This document shows positions 1 to 7,930 of a stretch of DNA of 64,000 nucleotides, one piece after another (position 1 is the stretch's first letter; each line of letters starts with the position of its first letter). The stretch comes from an uncultured Bacteroidota bacterium (lineage in GTDB: Bacteria > Bacteroidota > Bacteroidia > Bacteroidales > UBA12481). The notes under the pieces are model-generated. The model made no database searches. It saw only the letters and a program-made list of their open reading frames with translations, and was not told the origin of the DNA. The stretch lies in NCBI GenBank assembly GCA_903851365.1, contig CAINOB010000018.1, positions 1 to 64,000 of the forward strand. Reading direction: 5' to 3'. The position numbers and the translations under genes are program-made.

Positions 1-197
1 GCGGCTTTCATCTGAAAGTCGATTTGTGCATCGGTGAAATCATTTCCATTGGATGTAACGTTAATTTCAAACTCTTTGAATAATCCTTTAACGTTGGCGA
101 TCATCATGTGTTTTACTTTGAAAGCGATCTCTGAATGTGAAGGATCAAGAACCCATTTTGTTTCAACTGCTGCGATTTTTTTTTCTGCTGTTTCCAT
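1..197 (-). CDS. YceI family protein, N-terminal part (runs off left edge)
   Basis: About 65 residues from the N-terminus are present; the rest lies beyond the left edge. After a short polar leader the sequence reads WVLDPSHSEIAFKVKHM and then GLFKEFE, the usual opening of YceI-like proteins, which fold as a lipocalin-like barrel binding long isoprenoid or amphiphilic ligands. There is no signal peptide, so this would be a cytoplasmic member. The start is the ATG at 195-197, downstream of a -7-like box. The AraC gene lies upstream on the same strand with about 83 bp between and could regulate it, which is inferred only from proximity. Confidence 0.85.
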   Translation of the reverse strand, partial: METAEKKIAAVETKWVLDPSHSEIAFKVKHMMIANVKGLFKEFEINVTSNGNDFTDAQIDFQMKA

Positions 198-221
198 TTT
201 GTTTGTGTTTTAATTATGAGG

Positions 222-229
222 CAAAGTAA
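222..229 (-). promoter_or_regulatory. -7-like promoter box for the YceI gene
   Basis: On the minus strand the sequence TTACTTTG matches the Bacteroidota -7 consensus TAnnTTTG at all but one position, 25 nt before the YceI ATG. No clear -33 TTG is visible. Confidence 0.35.
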
Positions 230-280
230 CAGCAGCCGGGATGACTGGTGGTAATACTATTGAGAAGAACAGTTGTAATT

Positions 281-1111
281 TTAGGAAATCAGCTTTCTCA
301 TTTCATCGCGGAACTCGGTGGGAGTTTGTCCGGATTTCTTTTTAAATACGTTTGAGAAGTAGGCTTTCTCATTGAATCCCAGCTCGTAACCAATTTCTGA
401 CACGGACTTATCTGAGTGTATCAGCAGGTTTTTTGCTTCGGTCAGCTTACGTGTCTCAATAATCTCTGAAACGCTTTTCTGAAGAATATTCTGACAGATC
501 AGGTTAAGATTACGCGAGGACATAAACAATTTTTCGGCATAGAAATCTACCCCTTCCTGACGCCGGAAATTTTCTTCGAGCAACTGAAGGAAATTTTTAA
601 ATGTCAGGTTCTGGGTGCCAACAGCATCAGAAGGCATTAGGCTCGATTTCTTTCGTTCCGATTCGATCATGGTAAACAGGGCACTCAGAAGGTGACGGAC
701 AATTGCCAGGTCAGGCACTGTTTTCTGCATTTCATCAAACATCATTTCGCAGATCACCGGCATCCTCCGGAAATTATCGCATGATTCAAGCTGCAGATTG
801 GCGTGGTCGTGATAGTGGGAATAGAGCTGAAAAGTTGTTTCGGCGATGAACTCGCTCCGAAAGGTGACCAGCCAAACTGCGAATTTTCCTTCAAAGGGAA
901 GTGGAACCAACCTATGCATTTTCCCTTTTGTCACAAAACTCACAAAAGGTGAGCGATAAACTGCTTTTTTGAAATCGATATAATGTTCTATATCTCCTTC
1001 GACACCGATCAGGAGCTCCTCGAATTCATGCATATGAGGCTCGTTATAAGATTCCGTAATCTCACGGGCCCTGTCAATTCCAAGTTTTGTTATTTCGAAA
1101 AGGGGTGTCAT
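281..1111 (-). CDS. AraC family transcriptional regulator
   Basis: A 276-residue protein. The C-terminal 80 or so residues carry the double helix-turn-helix of the AraC/XylS family, with the signature SVSEIGYELGFNEKAYFSNV followed by FKKKSGQTPTEFR. The N-terminal part (about 1-150) begins MTPLFEITKLG and contains HMHEFEELL, typical of a cupin-type ligand-sensing domain. It probably acts as a DNA-binding regulator in the cytoplasm. The YceI gene lies directly downstream on the same strand and is the nearest candidate target. The ligand cannot be read from sequence. Confidence 0.9.
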   Translation of the reverse strand: MTPLFEITKLGIDRAREITESYNEPHMHEFEELLIGVEGDIEHYIDFKKAVYRSPFVSFVTKGKMHRLVPLPFEGKFAVWLVTFRSEFIAETTFQLYSHYHDHANLQLESCDNFRRMPVICEMMFDEMQKTVPDLAIVRHLLSALFTMIESERKKSSLMPSDAVGTQNLTFKNFLQLLEENFRRQEGVDFYAEKLFMSSRNLNLICQNILQKSVSEIIETRKLTEAKNLLIHSDKSVSEIGYELGFNEKAYFSNVFKKKSGQTPTEFRDEMRKLIS

Positions 1112-1129
1112 AATTCACTTTACCCGATA

Positions 1130-1969
1130 TCAGTCGTAATATTCGTATTCAAACAGCCGGCTGAATTTTATCTGGTCTTCACTGATCTGTCGGTTGTTTT
1201 CATCATATTCCGTTGTGATGCGGTTTTCGAGTGTTTCTCCAGTGTATTGTTCCTCAACAATGGTATTGCCATTATCGTCATATTCAAACTCAAAGAGATA
1301 TTTCCCTGAGAAAGACTGGCGCACCGGTAATCCTTTTTCATTGTACTCTACCTTCAGAAAGTCGGATAGTTCGCCCCGGCGGTTGCGGCTCACTCTTAAA
1401 ATCAGCAATCCTGATTCCGAGTATTTATATTCTGTTTCGAGTATCAGTTTATGGCGTTGATCCAGATGTCTTCGGATCGACATTTCTCCATCTGGATGAT
1501 ACTCATATTCAAATGCTTCTGTAAGTTTATCGTTAAAGTCGTAGGTTTCTTTCAGAATCACGCTGCCCTTCTCGTTGAATTTCATGAACTCGCGCGATTC
1601 CAGTTCCCCATCCTCGTCGCGTTCAATCCAGTTTTCCGTATTGTTCTCTTCATCACGTTCGATGGTCTGTATGGAAACCGATCCATCGGTAAACTCAATA
1701 TTTACCTTTTCGATCCGACCATCAGCATTTCGAATGTATTTTTTGCGTTCCGCAATCTCGTTTTCATCAAGATAGGTTGTTACCTCCACCACCTTATTAT
1801 TGGCGTCATAAATAGTTTCAACTTTTGATTCAAACTCTTCCTGACCCGTGAACTCCTGTCGCGAAATCTCATTACCAGCCTTGTCGTATTGAATAATCTG
1901 ACTGACAAATGGCTCGGATTCTTCGTCTTTTGGAGTGGTGGTTACCCTGAGTGTACGGACTTCTTTCAT
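1130..1969 (-). CDS. YD-like repeat protein of unknown function
   Basis: A 279-residue, very acidic protein built from roughly ten degenerate beta-hairpin repeats of about 20-24 residues. Examples are QYDKAGNEISRQEF, IYDANNKVVEVTTY, YIRNADGRIEKVNIEF, VEYNEKGLPVRQSF and EYDDNGNTIVEEQY. The pattern (aromatic-D/N-x-x-G-x-hydrophobic) resembles RHS/YD repeats and related MORN-like proteins. No signal peptide or membrane segment is seen, so it should be cytoplasmic unless exported another way. It is the last gene of the obg-PAP2 run on the minus strand, separated from PAP2 by a short octamer array. No specific function is assigned. Confidence 0.6.
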   Translation of the reverse strand: MKEVRTLRVTTTPKDEESEPFVSQIIQYDKAGNEISRQEFTGQEEFESKVETIYDANNKVVEVTTYLDENEIAERKKYIRNADGRIEKVNIEFTDGSVSIQTIERDEENNTENWIERDEDGELESREFMKFNEKGSVILKETYDFNDKLTEAFEYEYHPDGEMSIRRHLDQRHKLILETEYKYSESGLLILRVSRNRRGELSDFLKVEYNEKGLPVRQSFSGKYLFEFEYDDNGNTIVEEQYTGETLENRITTEYDENNRQISEDQIKFSRLFEYEYYD

Positions 1970-1983
1970 AAGAATTGATATGG

Positions 1984-2010
1984 TAATGATAATGTGCTAA
2001 TGTGCCAATT
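1984..2010. repeat. AATKTGMY octamer array at the PAP2 stop codon
   Basis: About three degenerate 8-nt units of the kind AATGTGCT/AATGTGCC directly abut the TGA of the PAP2 gene and precede the YD-like gene. The same unit recurs at 3614, 38429, 41828, 45911 and 56789. Confidence 0.6.
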
Positions 2011-2615
2011 CAAGAAGCTTTAGAATTAAATGATGGAACTGGATTTCGCCATTTGCGTGTGATCCGATGGGATATGGCATATGCGGTAATTCCGATAGCC
2101 ATTCCCAGGAGAGCACCGCAAAGAACATCACCCGGATAATGCACTCCCATATATATTCGACTGTAGCTGACCATTATTGCCCAGGCGAAAACGCTATAAG
2201 TGAACCATCTGCGTTTCACCAACAAGGCAGATAATATGGCCAGGTTAAAAGAATTTGCTGCATGGGTGGAAACAAAACCGAATTGTCCTCCGCAGCTGGC
2301 AGCTACCAAGCGGACCTGGCCTTCAAGAGTTGGCTCATGACAGGGCCTTAAACGCATGAAAACATCTTTAAACAGATGAACGGAGGTTTGCTCGCTGACC
2401 ACATAGGCAAGAATAAGTGTTGCCAGAGCAACGAGTGCCCTGTTGCGGTAATCGCGTTCGGGGGTACTCCAGAGGATAACCAAAATGCCGACGATAAAAA
2501 TAATCCAGGGTATGGGTCCGCTCAGGAACCTCATCACAGGATCCATGGCTGGCCCTGCGAAATGGTTCAGCGCCAGAAACACTTTCTTATCCAGATTAAC
2601 CAGATTTTCGATCAT
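2010..2615 (-). CDS. PAP2 family phosphatase (lipid phosphatase type)
   Basis: A 201-residue integral membrane protein with about five hydrophobic segments. The three PAP2 signatures are visible: K83-x6-R90-P91, S116-x-H118, and S152-R153-x5-H159-x3-D163. These form the vanadate-haloperoxidase-like active site that removes phosphate from lipid pyrophosphates or phosphatidate at the membrane. Undecaprenyl pyrophosphate is a possible substrate, but this is not decidable here. Its ATG shares one base with the stop codon of obg (TAATG), so the two genes are translationally coupled. Confidence 0.88.
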   Translation of the reverse strand: MIENLVNLDKKVFLALNHFAGPAMDPVMRFLSGPIPWIIFIVGILVILWSTPERDYRNRALVALATLILAYVVSEQTSVHLFKDVFMRLRPCHEPTLEGQVRLVAASCGGQFGFVSTHAANSFNLAILSALLVKRRWFTYSVFAWAIMVSYSRIYMGVHYPGDVLCGALLGMAIGITAYAISHRITRKWRNPVPSFNSKAS

Positions 2616-3610
2616 TACTCATCAATATGAAGGACCTGCCAGATCAGGTCTTTAAGTTTGTCAAGATTGGTATGCGTAAGCGAAGAAAAGAAAACATAGG
2701 GCACATCCGGAAGATCTTTTTTGATTTCCTTGATAAGTTCGGCATCAAGCATATCGGATTTTGATATTCCGAGAATACGTTTCTTGTCGAGCAGCTCAGG
2801 GTTGAATTGCTCCAGCTCATTAATCAGGATATCAAATTCCGCGCGGATGTTTTTGCTGTCAGCCGGAACGATAAACAGCAGTACCGGATTTCTTTCGATA
2901 TGGCGTAAAAATCTAAGGCCAAGTCCCTTGCCTTCATGCGCACCTTCAATGATTCCAGGAATATCAGCCATTACAAACGAATGGTTATCCCGATATTCGA
3001 CGATACCCAGGTTCGGAGTGAGCGTAGTAAAGGCATAATCCCCGATTTTCGGTTTGGCAGCCGAAACTACCGAAAGAAGAGTGGATTTGCCTGCATTAGG
3101 AAATCCCACGAGTCCAACATCGGCCAGGATTTTCAGCTCGAGGATTACCGTTTGTTCGATGCGGGGCTCTCCGGGTTGCGCATATCGTGGTGTCTGGTTT
3201 GTCGATGATTTAAAGTTGACATTACCCAAACCGCCGCGACCACCTTTAACCAGGATCTTAACTTCATCCGCCTCAGTAATTTCCATAATGAATTCACCGG
3301 TTTCCCCATCGCGGGCAATGGTACCGAGTGGGACATCAATATATACGTCTTCACCTTCAGCGCCGGTACTTTGGTCCTTGCTGCCATCGACACCATCTTT
3401 TGCGAAAACGTGCCTGTTATATTTCAAATGAAGAAGCGTCCACATCTGCTTATCGGCCCTCAGGTAAACGTGCCCTCCACGGCCACCGTCACCCCCGTCA
3501 GGACCTGCCTTTGCGTTGTACTTTATCCGTTTGAGGTGAGCCGATCCTGCTCCGCCCTTGCCTGAACGGGTGAAGATTTTTACATAATCGATGAAACTGA
3601 CGGTTGACAT
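2615..3610 (-). CDS. obg: GTPase Obg/CgtA
   Basis: A 331-residue member of the Obg family of ribosome-associated GTPases, which act in late 50S assembly and stress control. The glycine-rich Obg fold fills residues 1-160 ([20 protein letters not shown], then KGGRGGLGN). The G domain follows with P-loop GFPNAGKST at 169-177, switch motif [17 protein letters not shown]4 ISKSD in place of NKxD, and a short C-terminus. The length fits Bacteroidota members, which lack the extended C-terminal OCT domain. It sits between adk and PAP2 on the minus strand. Confidence 0.95.
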   Translation of the reverse strand: MSTVSFIDYVKIFTRSGKGGAGSAHLKRIKYNAKAGPDGGDGGRGGHVYLRADKQMWTLLHLKYNRHVFAKDGVDGSKDQSTGAEGEDVYIDVPLGTIARDGETGEFIMEITEADEVKILVKGGRGGLGNVNFKSSTNQTPRYAQPGEPRIEQTVILELKILADVGLVGFPNAGKSTLLSVVSAAKPKIGDYAFTTLTPNLGIVEYRDNHSFVMADIPGIIEGAHEGKGLGLRFLRHIERNPVLLFIVPADSKNIRAEFDILINELEQFNPELLDKKRILGISKSDMLDAELIKEIKKDLPDVPYVFFSSLTHTNLDKLKDLIWQVLHIDE

Positions 3611-3613
3611 AAA

Positions 3614-3651
3614 TAATGTGCTAATTTGCTAATGTGACAATTTGCTAATTA
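3614..3651. repeat. AATKTGMY octamer array between adk and obg
   Basis: Four to five 8-nt units in phase (AATGTGCT, AATTTGCT, AATGTGAC, AATTTGCT) fill nearly the whole gap between the obg start and the adk stop. The adk stop codon lies inside the array. Confidence 0.7.
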
Positions 3652-4221
3652 AAGAGATTTTACCTTGCTGATTAAACGTGCCGAGATCTCTTCGACGGAG
3701 CCCACGCCTTCAATAGGATGATATTTTTTGAGTTTGGTATAATAATCGATCAGGGGCTGGGTTTTTTGACCGTAAACAGTAATTCTGTTTTCTATGGTTG
3801 CAACATCCGCATCGTCGGTACGGCCTGATGATTCGCCGCGCAGTAAAAGCCTTTTAACCAGTTCGTCATGAGGAACTTCGAGTGAAAGCAATGCGGTGAT
3901 CCCTTCTTTACAGGAGGTTAGCATGGTATCAAGGGCAATGGCCTGAGCGACAGTACGTGGAAACCCGTCATAAATTACGCCTGGAACCGTGCAAATCCGA
4001 TCGAGCAGGTTTTTTATCATTCCGATAACTGTTTCATCCGGAACGAGTTCGCCTGCATCGATAAACCTTTTGGCTTCGAGGCCCAGTTCTGTTTTTGCAG
4101 CTATCTCCCCACGGAGCAAATCACCGGTGGAGATGTGCATAAATTTAAAATAATCAACAAGTGATTGAGCTTGGGTGCCTTTGCCTGCTCCCGGGGGACC
4201 GAATAGAATAAGGTGAATCAT
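3649..4221 (-). CDS. adk: adenylate kinase
   Basis: A 190-residue adenylate kinase that interconverts ATP + AMP and 2 ADP in the cytosol. Visible motifs are the P-loop FGPPGAGKGTQA at 8-19, the AMP-binding region with HISTGDLLR, YDGFPRT, and the short LID form LLRGESSGRTDDAD typical of Bacteroidota rather than the long zinc-binding LID. It lies in a purine/nucleotide cluster (hpt, purE upstream; obg downstream). Its stop codon falls in a short octamer array. Confidence 0.95.
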   Translation of the reverse strand: MIHLILFGPPGAGKGTQAQSLVDYFKFMHISTGDLLRGEIAAKTELGLEAKRFIDAGELVPDETVIGMIKNLLDRICTVPGVIYDGFPRTVAQAIALDTMLTSCKEGITALLSLEVPHDELVKRLLLRGESSGRTDDADVATIENRITVYGQKTQPLIDYYTKLKKYHPIEGVGSVEEISARLISKVKSL

Positions 4222-4240
4222 GTTATATAAATAGGTTATG

Positions 4241-4266
4241 GTAGAGATGCCTAAATGCGTCTCTAC
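4241..4266. repeat. short REP-like palindrome between hpt and adk
   Basis: A 10-bp stem (GTAGAGATGC pairing with GCGTCTCTAC, one G-T pair) with a 6-nt loop fills most of the 51-bp gap between hpt and adk. No T-run follows on either strand, so it is not a standard terminator. It may be a dispersed intergenic palindrome. Confidence 0.6.
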
Positions 4267-4272
4267 AGAGTT

Positions 4273-4803
4273 TTAAAGAGTATAAATGTCCTTGCTGTTT
4301 CTTCCATAGCCATCATAATCAAGGCCATAGCCAACGACGAAATTGTTTGGAATTTCGATGCCTATATAATCGATTTTAAAATTTGCCTTAAAGGCATCGG
4401 GCTTGAATAACAGGGTTGCAATCTTGACTGAAGCCGGCTTCAGGGCTTCCAGATGGTCGAAAAGTTTTGTCAAGGTGAGCCCGGTATCGATAATATCTTC
4501 GATTATGACGATATTCTTGCCGGTAATGACTTCCTGAAGGCCGATCAATTGATCGACTTTTCCGGAGGAGCCTGTTCCCATATAAGATGCCATTTTCACA
4601 AAAGATATCCTTGCCGGCATTTTTATCTGCTTAAACAGATCAGCGGCGAAAATAAATGAGCCGTTTAATACCGCTAGAAAGAGGGGATCATCATCAAACA
4701 TGTCCCGATCGAGATCGGCAGCCATTTTCGCAATTGTCTCCTGTATCCGCAGGTGCGGGATGAAGCTTACAAAGGTTTTGTCGAGAACTTTAACGGTGTC
4801 CAT
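4273..4803 (-). CDS. hpt: hypoxanthine phosphoribosyltransferase
   Basis: A 176-residue purine salvage enzyme transferring phosphoribose from PRPP to hypoxanthine or guanine. The PRPP loop IVIIEDIIDTGLTL is clear, as are LAVLNGSFIFAADL near the N-terminus and VGYGLDYDGYGRNSKDI at the C-terminus. The start MDTVKVLDK at 4801-4803 is chosen because the longer open frame upstream has no family similarity and would overlap purE on the other strand. Divergent from purE with 57 bp between, pairing salvage with de novo purine synthesis. Confidence 0.93.
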   Translation of the reverse strand: MDTVKVLDKTFVSFIPHLRIQETIAKMAADLDRDMFDDDPLFLAVLNGSFIFAADLFKQIKMPARISFVKMASYMGTGSSGKVDQLIGLQEVITGKNIVIIEDIIDTGLTLTKLFDHLEALKPASVKIATLLFKPDAFKANFKIDYIGIEIPNNFVVGYGLDYDGYGRNSKDIYTL

Positions 4804-4827
4804 AGTTTCCGGATTGGCTGTTTTTCC

Positions 4828-4842
4828 TACCTTGCGAAGGTA
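4828..4842. promoter_or_regulatory. palindrome in the hpt/purE divergent promoter region
   Basis: TACCTTGCGAAGGTA is a perfect 6-bp inverted repeat with a 3-nt spacer, midway between the two divergent starts. On the minus strand TACCTTCG is one mismatch from the TAnnTTTG -7 consensus, so the palindrome could be an operator overlapping a promoter. Confidence 0.4.
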
Positions 4843-4860
4843 ATCATTAATCCTGAACGA

Positions 4861-5373
4861 ATGAATCCAATAGTCAGTATCATCATGGGAAGCACCTCCG
4901 ACCTGCCTGTCATGGAGGAGGCTGCCAAGTTGTTTGATGAGTTTGAAATCCCTTTTGAAATTCATGCTTTGTCGGCTCACCGCACTCCTGATCTGGTTGC
5001 GGATTTTGCCAAAGGGGCCTTCTCCCGTGGTATCCGGGTTATTATTGCCGGTGCCGGTGGGGCAGCTCATTTGCCAGGCGTGATTGCAGCGATGACAATT
5101 TGCCCTGTCATAGGTGTACCGATCAAATCATCCAATTCTATCGATGGCTGGGATTCAATATTGTCGATCCTGCAAATGCCGGCCGGAATTCCTGTTGCCA
5201 CGGTTGCCCTGAACGGAGCCCGAAATGCCGGGATCCTTGCGATTCAGATGTTAGCAACCGGTGATGCCACGCTGCAGGAAAAGCTGGTTAACTTCAAGGA
5301 GGGCTTGGCGAAGAAGGTGGTTAAGGCCAATGACTCCCTGAAAGAAGTTTCGTTTAAGTTTAAAACTAATTAG
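4861..5373 (+). CDS. purE: 5-(carboxyamino)imidazole ribonucleotide mutase PurE
   Basis: A 170-residue class I PurE, converting N5-CAIR to CAIR in de novo purine synthesis. Visible signatures are IIMGSTSDLPVM near the N-terminus, ALSAHRTPDLV, and AGAGGAAHLPGVIAAMT, the substrate-binding loops of the family. The ATG at 4861 gives the usual N-terminus (MNPIVSIIMGS). The frame is open further upstream but only by running antisense through hpt. No purK is seen in the window. Confidence 0.95.
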   Translation: MNPIVSIIMGSTSDLPVMEEAAKLFDEFEIPFEIHALSAHRTPDLVADFAKGAFSRGIRVIIAGAGGAAHLPGVIAAMTICPVIGVPIKSSNSIDGWDSILSILQMPAGIPVATVALNGARNAGILAIQMLATGDATLQEKLVNFKEGLAKKVVKANDSLKEVSFKFKTN

Positions 5374-5430
5374 TCCGGATTTTTTCCATTCTGGCTGGTT
5401 GGGCGCATCTATATCCTGTAAAAAGGAAAG

Positions 5431-6180
5431 ATGCGCCCAATTTATTTTTTCATCCTGATGTTTTTTGCGGCACCTGCCGTCCTTCCGGCACAGGATCCCG
5501 TTGCTGCCGTCATGCGGAATACTGTCTGGCCTGATGCGGGAGTTGCCAAAAAAAGTTTTGACTGGTCGCTGTTCACCCTTCAATATTATTGCGTCTCAAA
5601 CTGGAATGCCACAGGAATTTCGGCTGGCTATACTTCCGGCTCCGGACATTCCTCTTTTGTATTCCTCCGCGATGGCATTCCCGGATATTCGTGGTACCAT
5701 CTTTATTTATCTCATTTCAGGCAATTCAGGAAGGTCAGTTGCATGCTGCAGCTCAGGGCATCCATGATCGGGCTGAAGGAGCGACCTCCTACATTAAGGC
5801 TCGGCGGAAATATTGACCTATCATGGAAAGTCAGCGAGATGCTCAGCTTACAGGTCGATATTTTCGATTTCCCCGGTTGGATATTTCCTTCCAATGTAAC
5901 GCGTGGCGATCCGGAGATGGCATTTTTCCTCTTCCATGAACCTGGCCGTCTCATCGGTCTGATCGAGGGCTTCCGAATCAGCCAGCTGCAATTTGGACCC
6001 ATCACTTCAGGAATCAGGATAAACTTAAACGACAAGATCAGTCTCATTGGACTGTTTGATGTTCTGCCTTTTGGAGTATCCTTAGGAATCAACTGGACTT
6101 TAAATAGATATAATCTGCATGTCCGGCTGGAACAGCATAATGGTCTAGGAATCACACCGGAAGTGCAGATTGGGTTTTGA
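5431..6180 (+). CDS. secreted/outer-membrane hypothetical protein
   Basis: A 249-residue protein with a clear signal peptide (about 1-20, ending FFAAPAVLPAQD). The rest alternates polar and hydrophobic residues with many aromatics and glycines, such as NIDLSWKVSEMLSLQVDIFDF, and ends in an amphipathic strand with terminal Phe (TPEVQIGF), consistent with a small outer-membrane beta-barrel. No family is recognised. It precedes another envelope protein with only a heptamer array between them, so the two are probably co-transcribed. Confidence 0.6.
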   Translation: MRPIYFFILMFFAAPAVLPAQDPVAAVMRNTVWPDAGVAKKSFDWSLFTLQYYCVSNWNATGISAGYTSGSGHSSFVFLRDGIPGYSWYHLYLSHFRQFRKVSCMLQLRASMIGLKERPPTLRLGGNIDLSWKVSEMLSLQVDIFDFPGWIFPSNVTRGDPEMAFFLFHEPGRLIGLIEGFRISQLQFGPITSGIRINLNDKISLIGLFDVLPFGVSLGINWTLNRYNLHVRLEQHNGLGITPEVQIGF

Positions 6181-6220
6181 AGACGGAAGACGGAAGACAG
6201 GAGACAAGAGACTGAACACA
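6179..6220. repeat. heptamer array filling the gap between two envelope genes
   Basis: Six 7-nt units in strict phase (GAAGACG twice, GAAGACA, GGAGACA, AGAGACT, GAACACA) begin in the TGA of the upstream gene and end exactly before the ATG at 6221. Confidence 0.7.
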
Positions 6221-7930
6221 ATGAAGACGATAGAAACGAGAATTTCATTTTTGGTGGTGCTTTTTTGCTGTATCTGTGTCAGCGATTATGCGCAATCATT
6301 GAGCGAGGACCCTGATTCAGTGCTGGCGGAATGGCTGGAGGCTTATGAATGGGAGGGATTGAACCTGTATCCCGATATAGCTATGGAATGGTTGCTGGAA
6401 ATGGATAGCTTAACCGGAGGAGTATTGCCGGACCGCCATTCCACGACGCACTTGTTCACTGTGAATGTTCCCGTTAATGCTGATCTAGGTGATTGCAGAT
6501 CGGATTCCGGCGATTTTATATTACCAATTTCGATAAAATACCGGCTAAAGGTCAGTGATTCAAGGCGTTGGGAATATCGTCTGCAAGCGAGTCAGGCTGC
6601 AGGTGATACCTGTTTTGTTTTGCCTCGAACTGGGGTGCCGGAGCATGCGACCCAAAGTTTACTGATCAGGCCAGGGGAGATTTTTAGGGAGATCATCATA
6701 GGTGATTTCCAGGTGAGTTCAGGTTTTGGCGCAGTGGCCGGATCGGGACCGGTTTTTTCAGTATCCATAGGAAATCCAGGATCACTTTGCAGGGCGGGGA
6801 AGGGGATCCGGCCTTATTCAGGATCTTCTGAAGGCAGGTTTTTACGAGGTGTGGCTGGCAATATACAAATAGGCCAATCAGAGGTTGTTGTGTATGGTTC
6901 AGGGAAGGATTTGACTCAAGAGGGGGTCACTGGCATTGGTTATAAGCGAAGTTTTATCTCTTCGGAGGTCGGAATAACCGGGATAATGGCCGGAACACGG
7001 TTTCCGCCTGCTGTCAAAGAGGGCTGGACTTCCATGTGGCAACCTGATTCAGAAAGGTATATCAGAATAGGTTTCTGGGGGCAGGTTCGTGTTCCATTTG
7101 GGATACTGTTCGGCGAAGCAGGCTGGAGTCCGAATGGCGGTTACGCCTGGATCGGTGGAATCAGGTGGTTCGAGGCCCACGGTTTTTCTGCGGTTCTGCG
7201 CTATAGTGGATGCACGCCCGGTTATCCGGTTACTTATACGCTTTTTCAGTCCGGGGTGGCGCAAACAAATGAAGGTCAGAAAGTTATCGCATCCTACCGT
7301 TTTGCACCGGGTCGTCAGCTGGAAACGCTGGGATCCATTGAGGTGAACCTATCGCAATGGCCGGGGTCGAATACACGATTCATGAACTATTCAACCCGCG
7401 TCGCTCAACAGGTGAAATTCCTTTCAAAAAGCAAGTGGACCTGCCTTAGTTCTTTGCAACTGGACTTTCTGGAATCGGGCAGATCGGTACCGCAAAAACT
7501 CACCTGGAAAATGGCTTTCGATTCCGATCCGGCCCAATCAGGAACCCTAAGATTAAGAGCCGGCATCCGGCAACAATTTAAAGGATTCGGTACTATTATC
7601 AGTAAAGGCACTACGGCGGATTGTTCACTGAGCCTGGCAACAAAGGGTAAAAAACTTCATATAACCTGTGGATTCCGGATATTTTCGGTTGAATCTTCCA
7701 GTGACCCGCTATATACCTTTGAACCTGATGTACGATTTGGATTTTCGGCACCAGTCCTTACCGGGTCAGGTACTGGCTGTTTTGCGGTTATGCGCTGGTC
7801 AATATTGAAGAATCTCGATTTGGAAGTAAAGGTCGGCCGGACTGCTTACACCGACCTGAAACACATTGCGGCAGATAACCCCGGCGGGTTTAGCGGGAAG
7901 GTGCAGGTAAACTGGAAACTTCAAATTTAA
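6221..7930 (+). CDS. outer-membrane beta-barrel-like protein
   Basis: A 569-residue protein with a signal peptide (about 1-24, ending VSDYAQS). The body reads as a large beta-barrel. The segment GKGIRPYSGSSEGRFLRGVA (about 190-210) resembles the conserved barrel region of Bacteroidota secreted proteins that carry N-terminal helix-hairpin-helix repeats before a barrel, but no HhH repeat is present here. It is therefore called a shortened relative, by inference. The ATG at 6221 is chosen because it opens the signal peptide; an upstream start would be inside the preceding gene and the repeat array. Its last 41 bp overlap the convergent gene. Confidence 0.55.
   Translation: MKTIETRISFLVVLFCCICVSDYAQSLSEDPDSVLAEWLEAYEWEGLNLYPDIAMEWLLEMDSLTGGVLPDRHSTTHLFTVNVPVNADLGDCRSDSGDFILPISIKYRLKVSDSRRWEYRLQASQAAGDTCFVLPRTGVPEHATQSLLIRPGEIFREIIIGDFQVSSGFGAVAGSGPVFSVSIGNPGSLCRAGKGIRPYSGSSEGRFLRGVAGNIQIGQSEVVVYGSGKDLTQEGVTGIGYKRSFISSEVGITGIMAGTRFPPAVKEGWTSMWQPDSERYIRIGFWGQVRVPFGILFGEAGWSPNGGYAWIGGIRWFEAHGFSAVLRYSGCTPGYPVTYTLFQSGVAQTNEGQKVIASYRFAPGRQLETLGSIEVNLSQWPGSNTRFMNYSTRVAQQVKFLSKSKWTCLSSLQLDFLESGRSVPQKLTWKMAFDSDPAQSGTLRLRAGIRQQFKGFGTIISKGTTADCSLSLATKGKKLHITCGFRIFSVESSSDPLYTFEPDVRFGFSAPVLTGSGTGCFAVMRWSILKNLDLEVKVGRTAYTDLKHIAADNPGGFSGKVQVNWKLQI

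Noticed and set aside
983..1309. Plus-strand open frame of 108 codons
   Set aside because: It runs antisense across the AraC and YD-like genes, has no family signature and is explained by codon bias of the minus-strand genes.
4804..5070. 89-residue N-terminal extension of hpt
   Set aside because: It would run antisense through purE and contains no phosphoribosyltransferase features; MDTVKVLDK is the family start.
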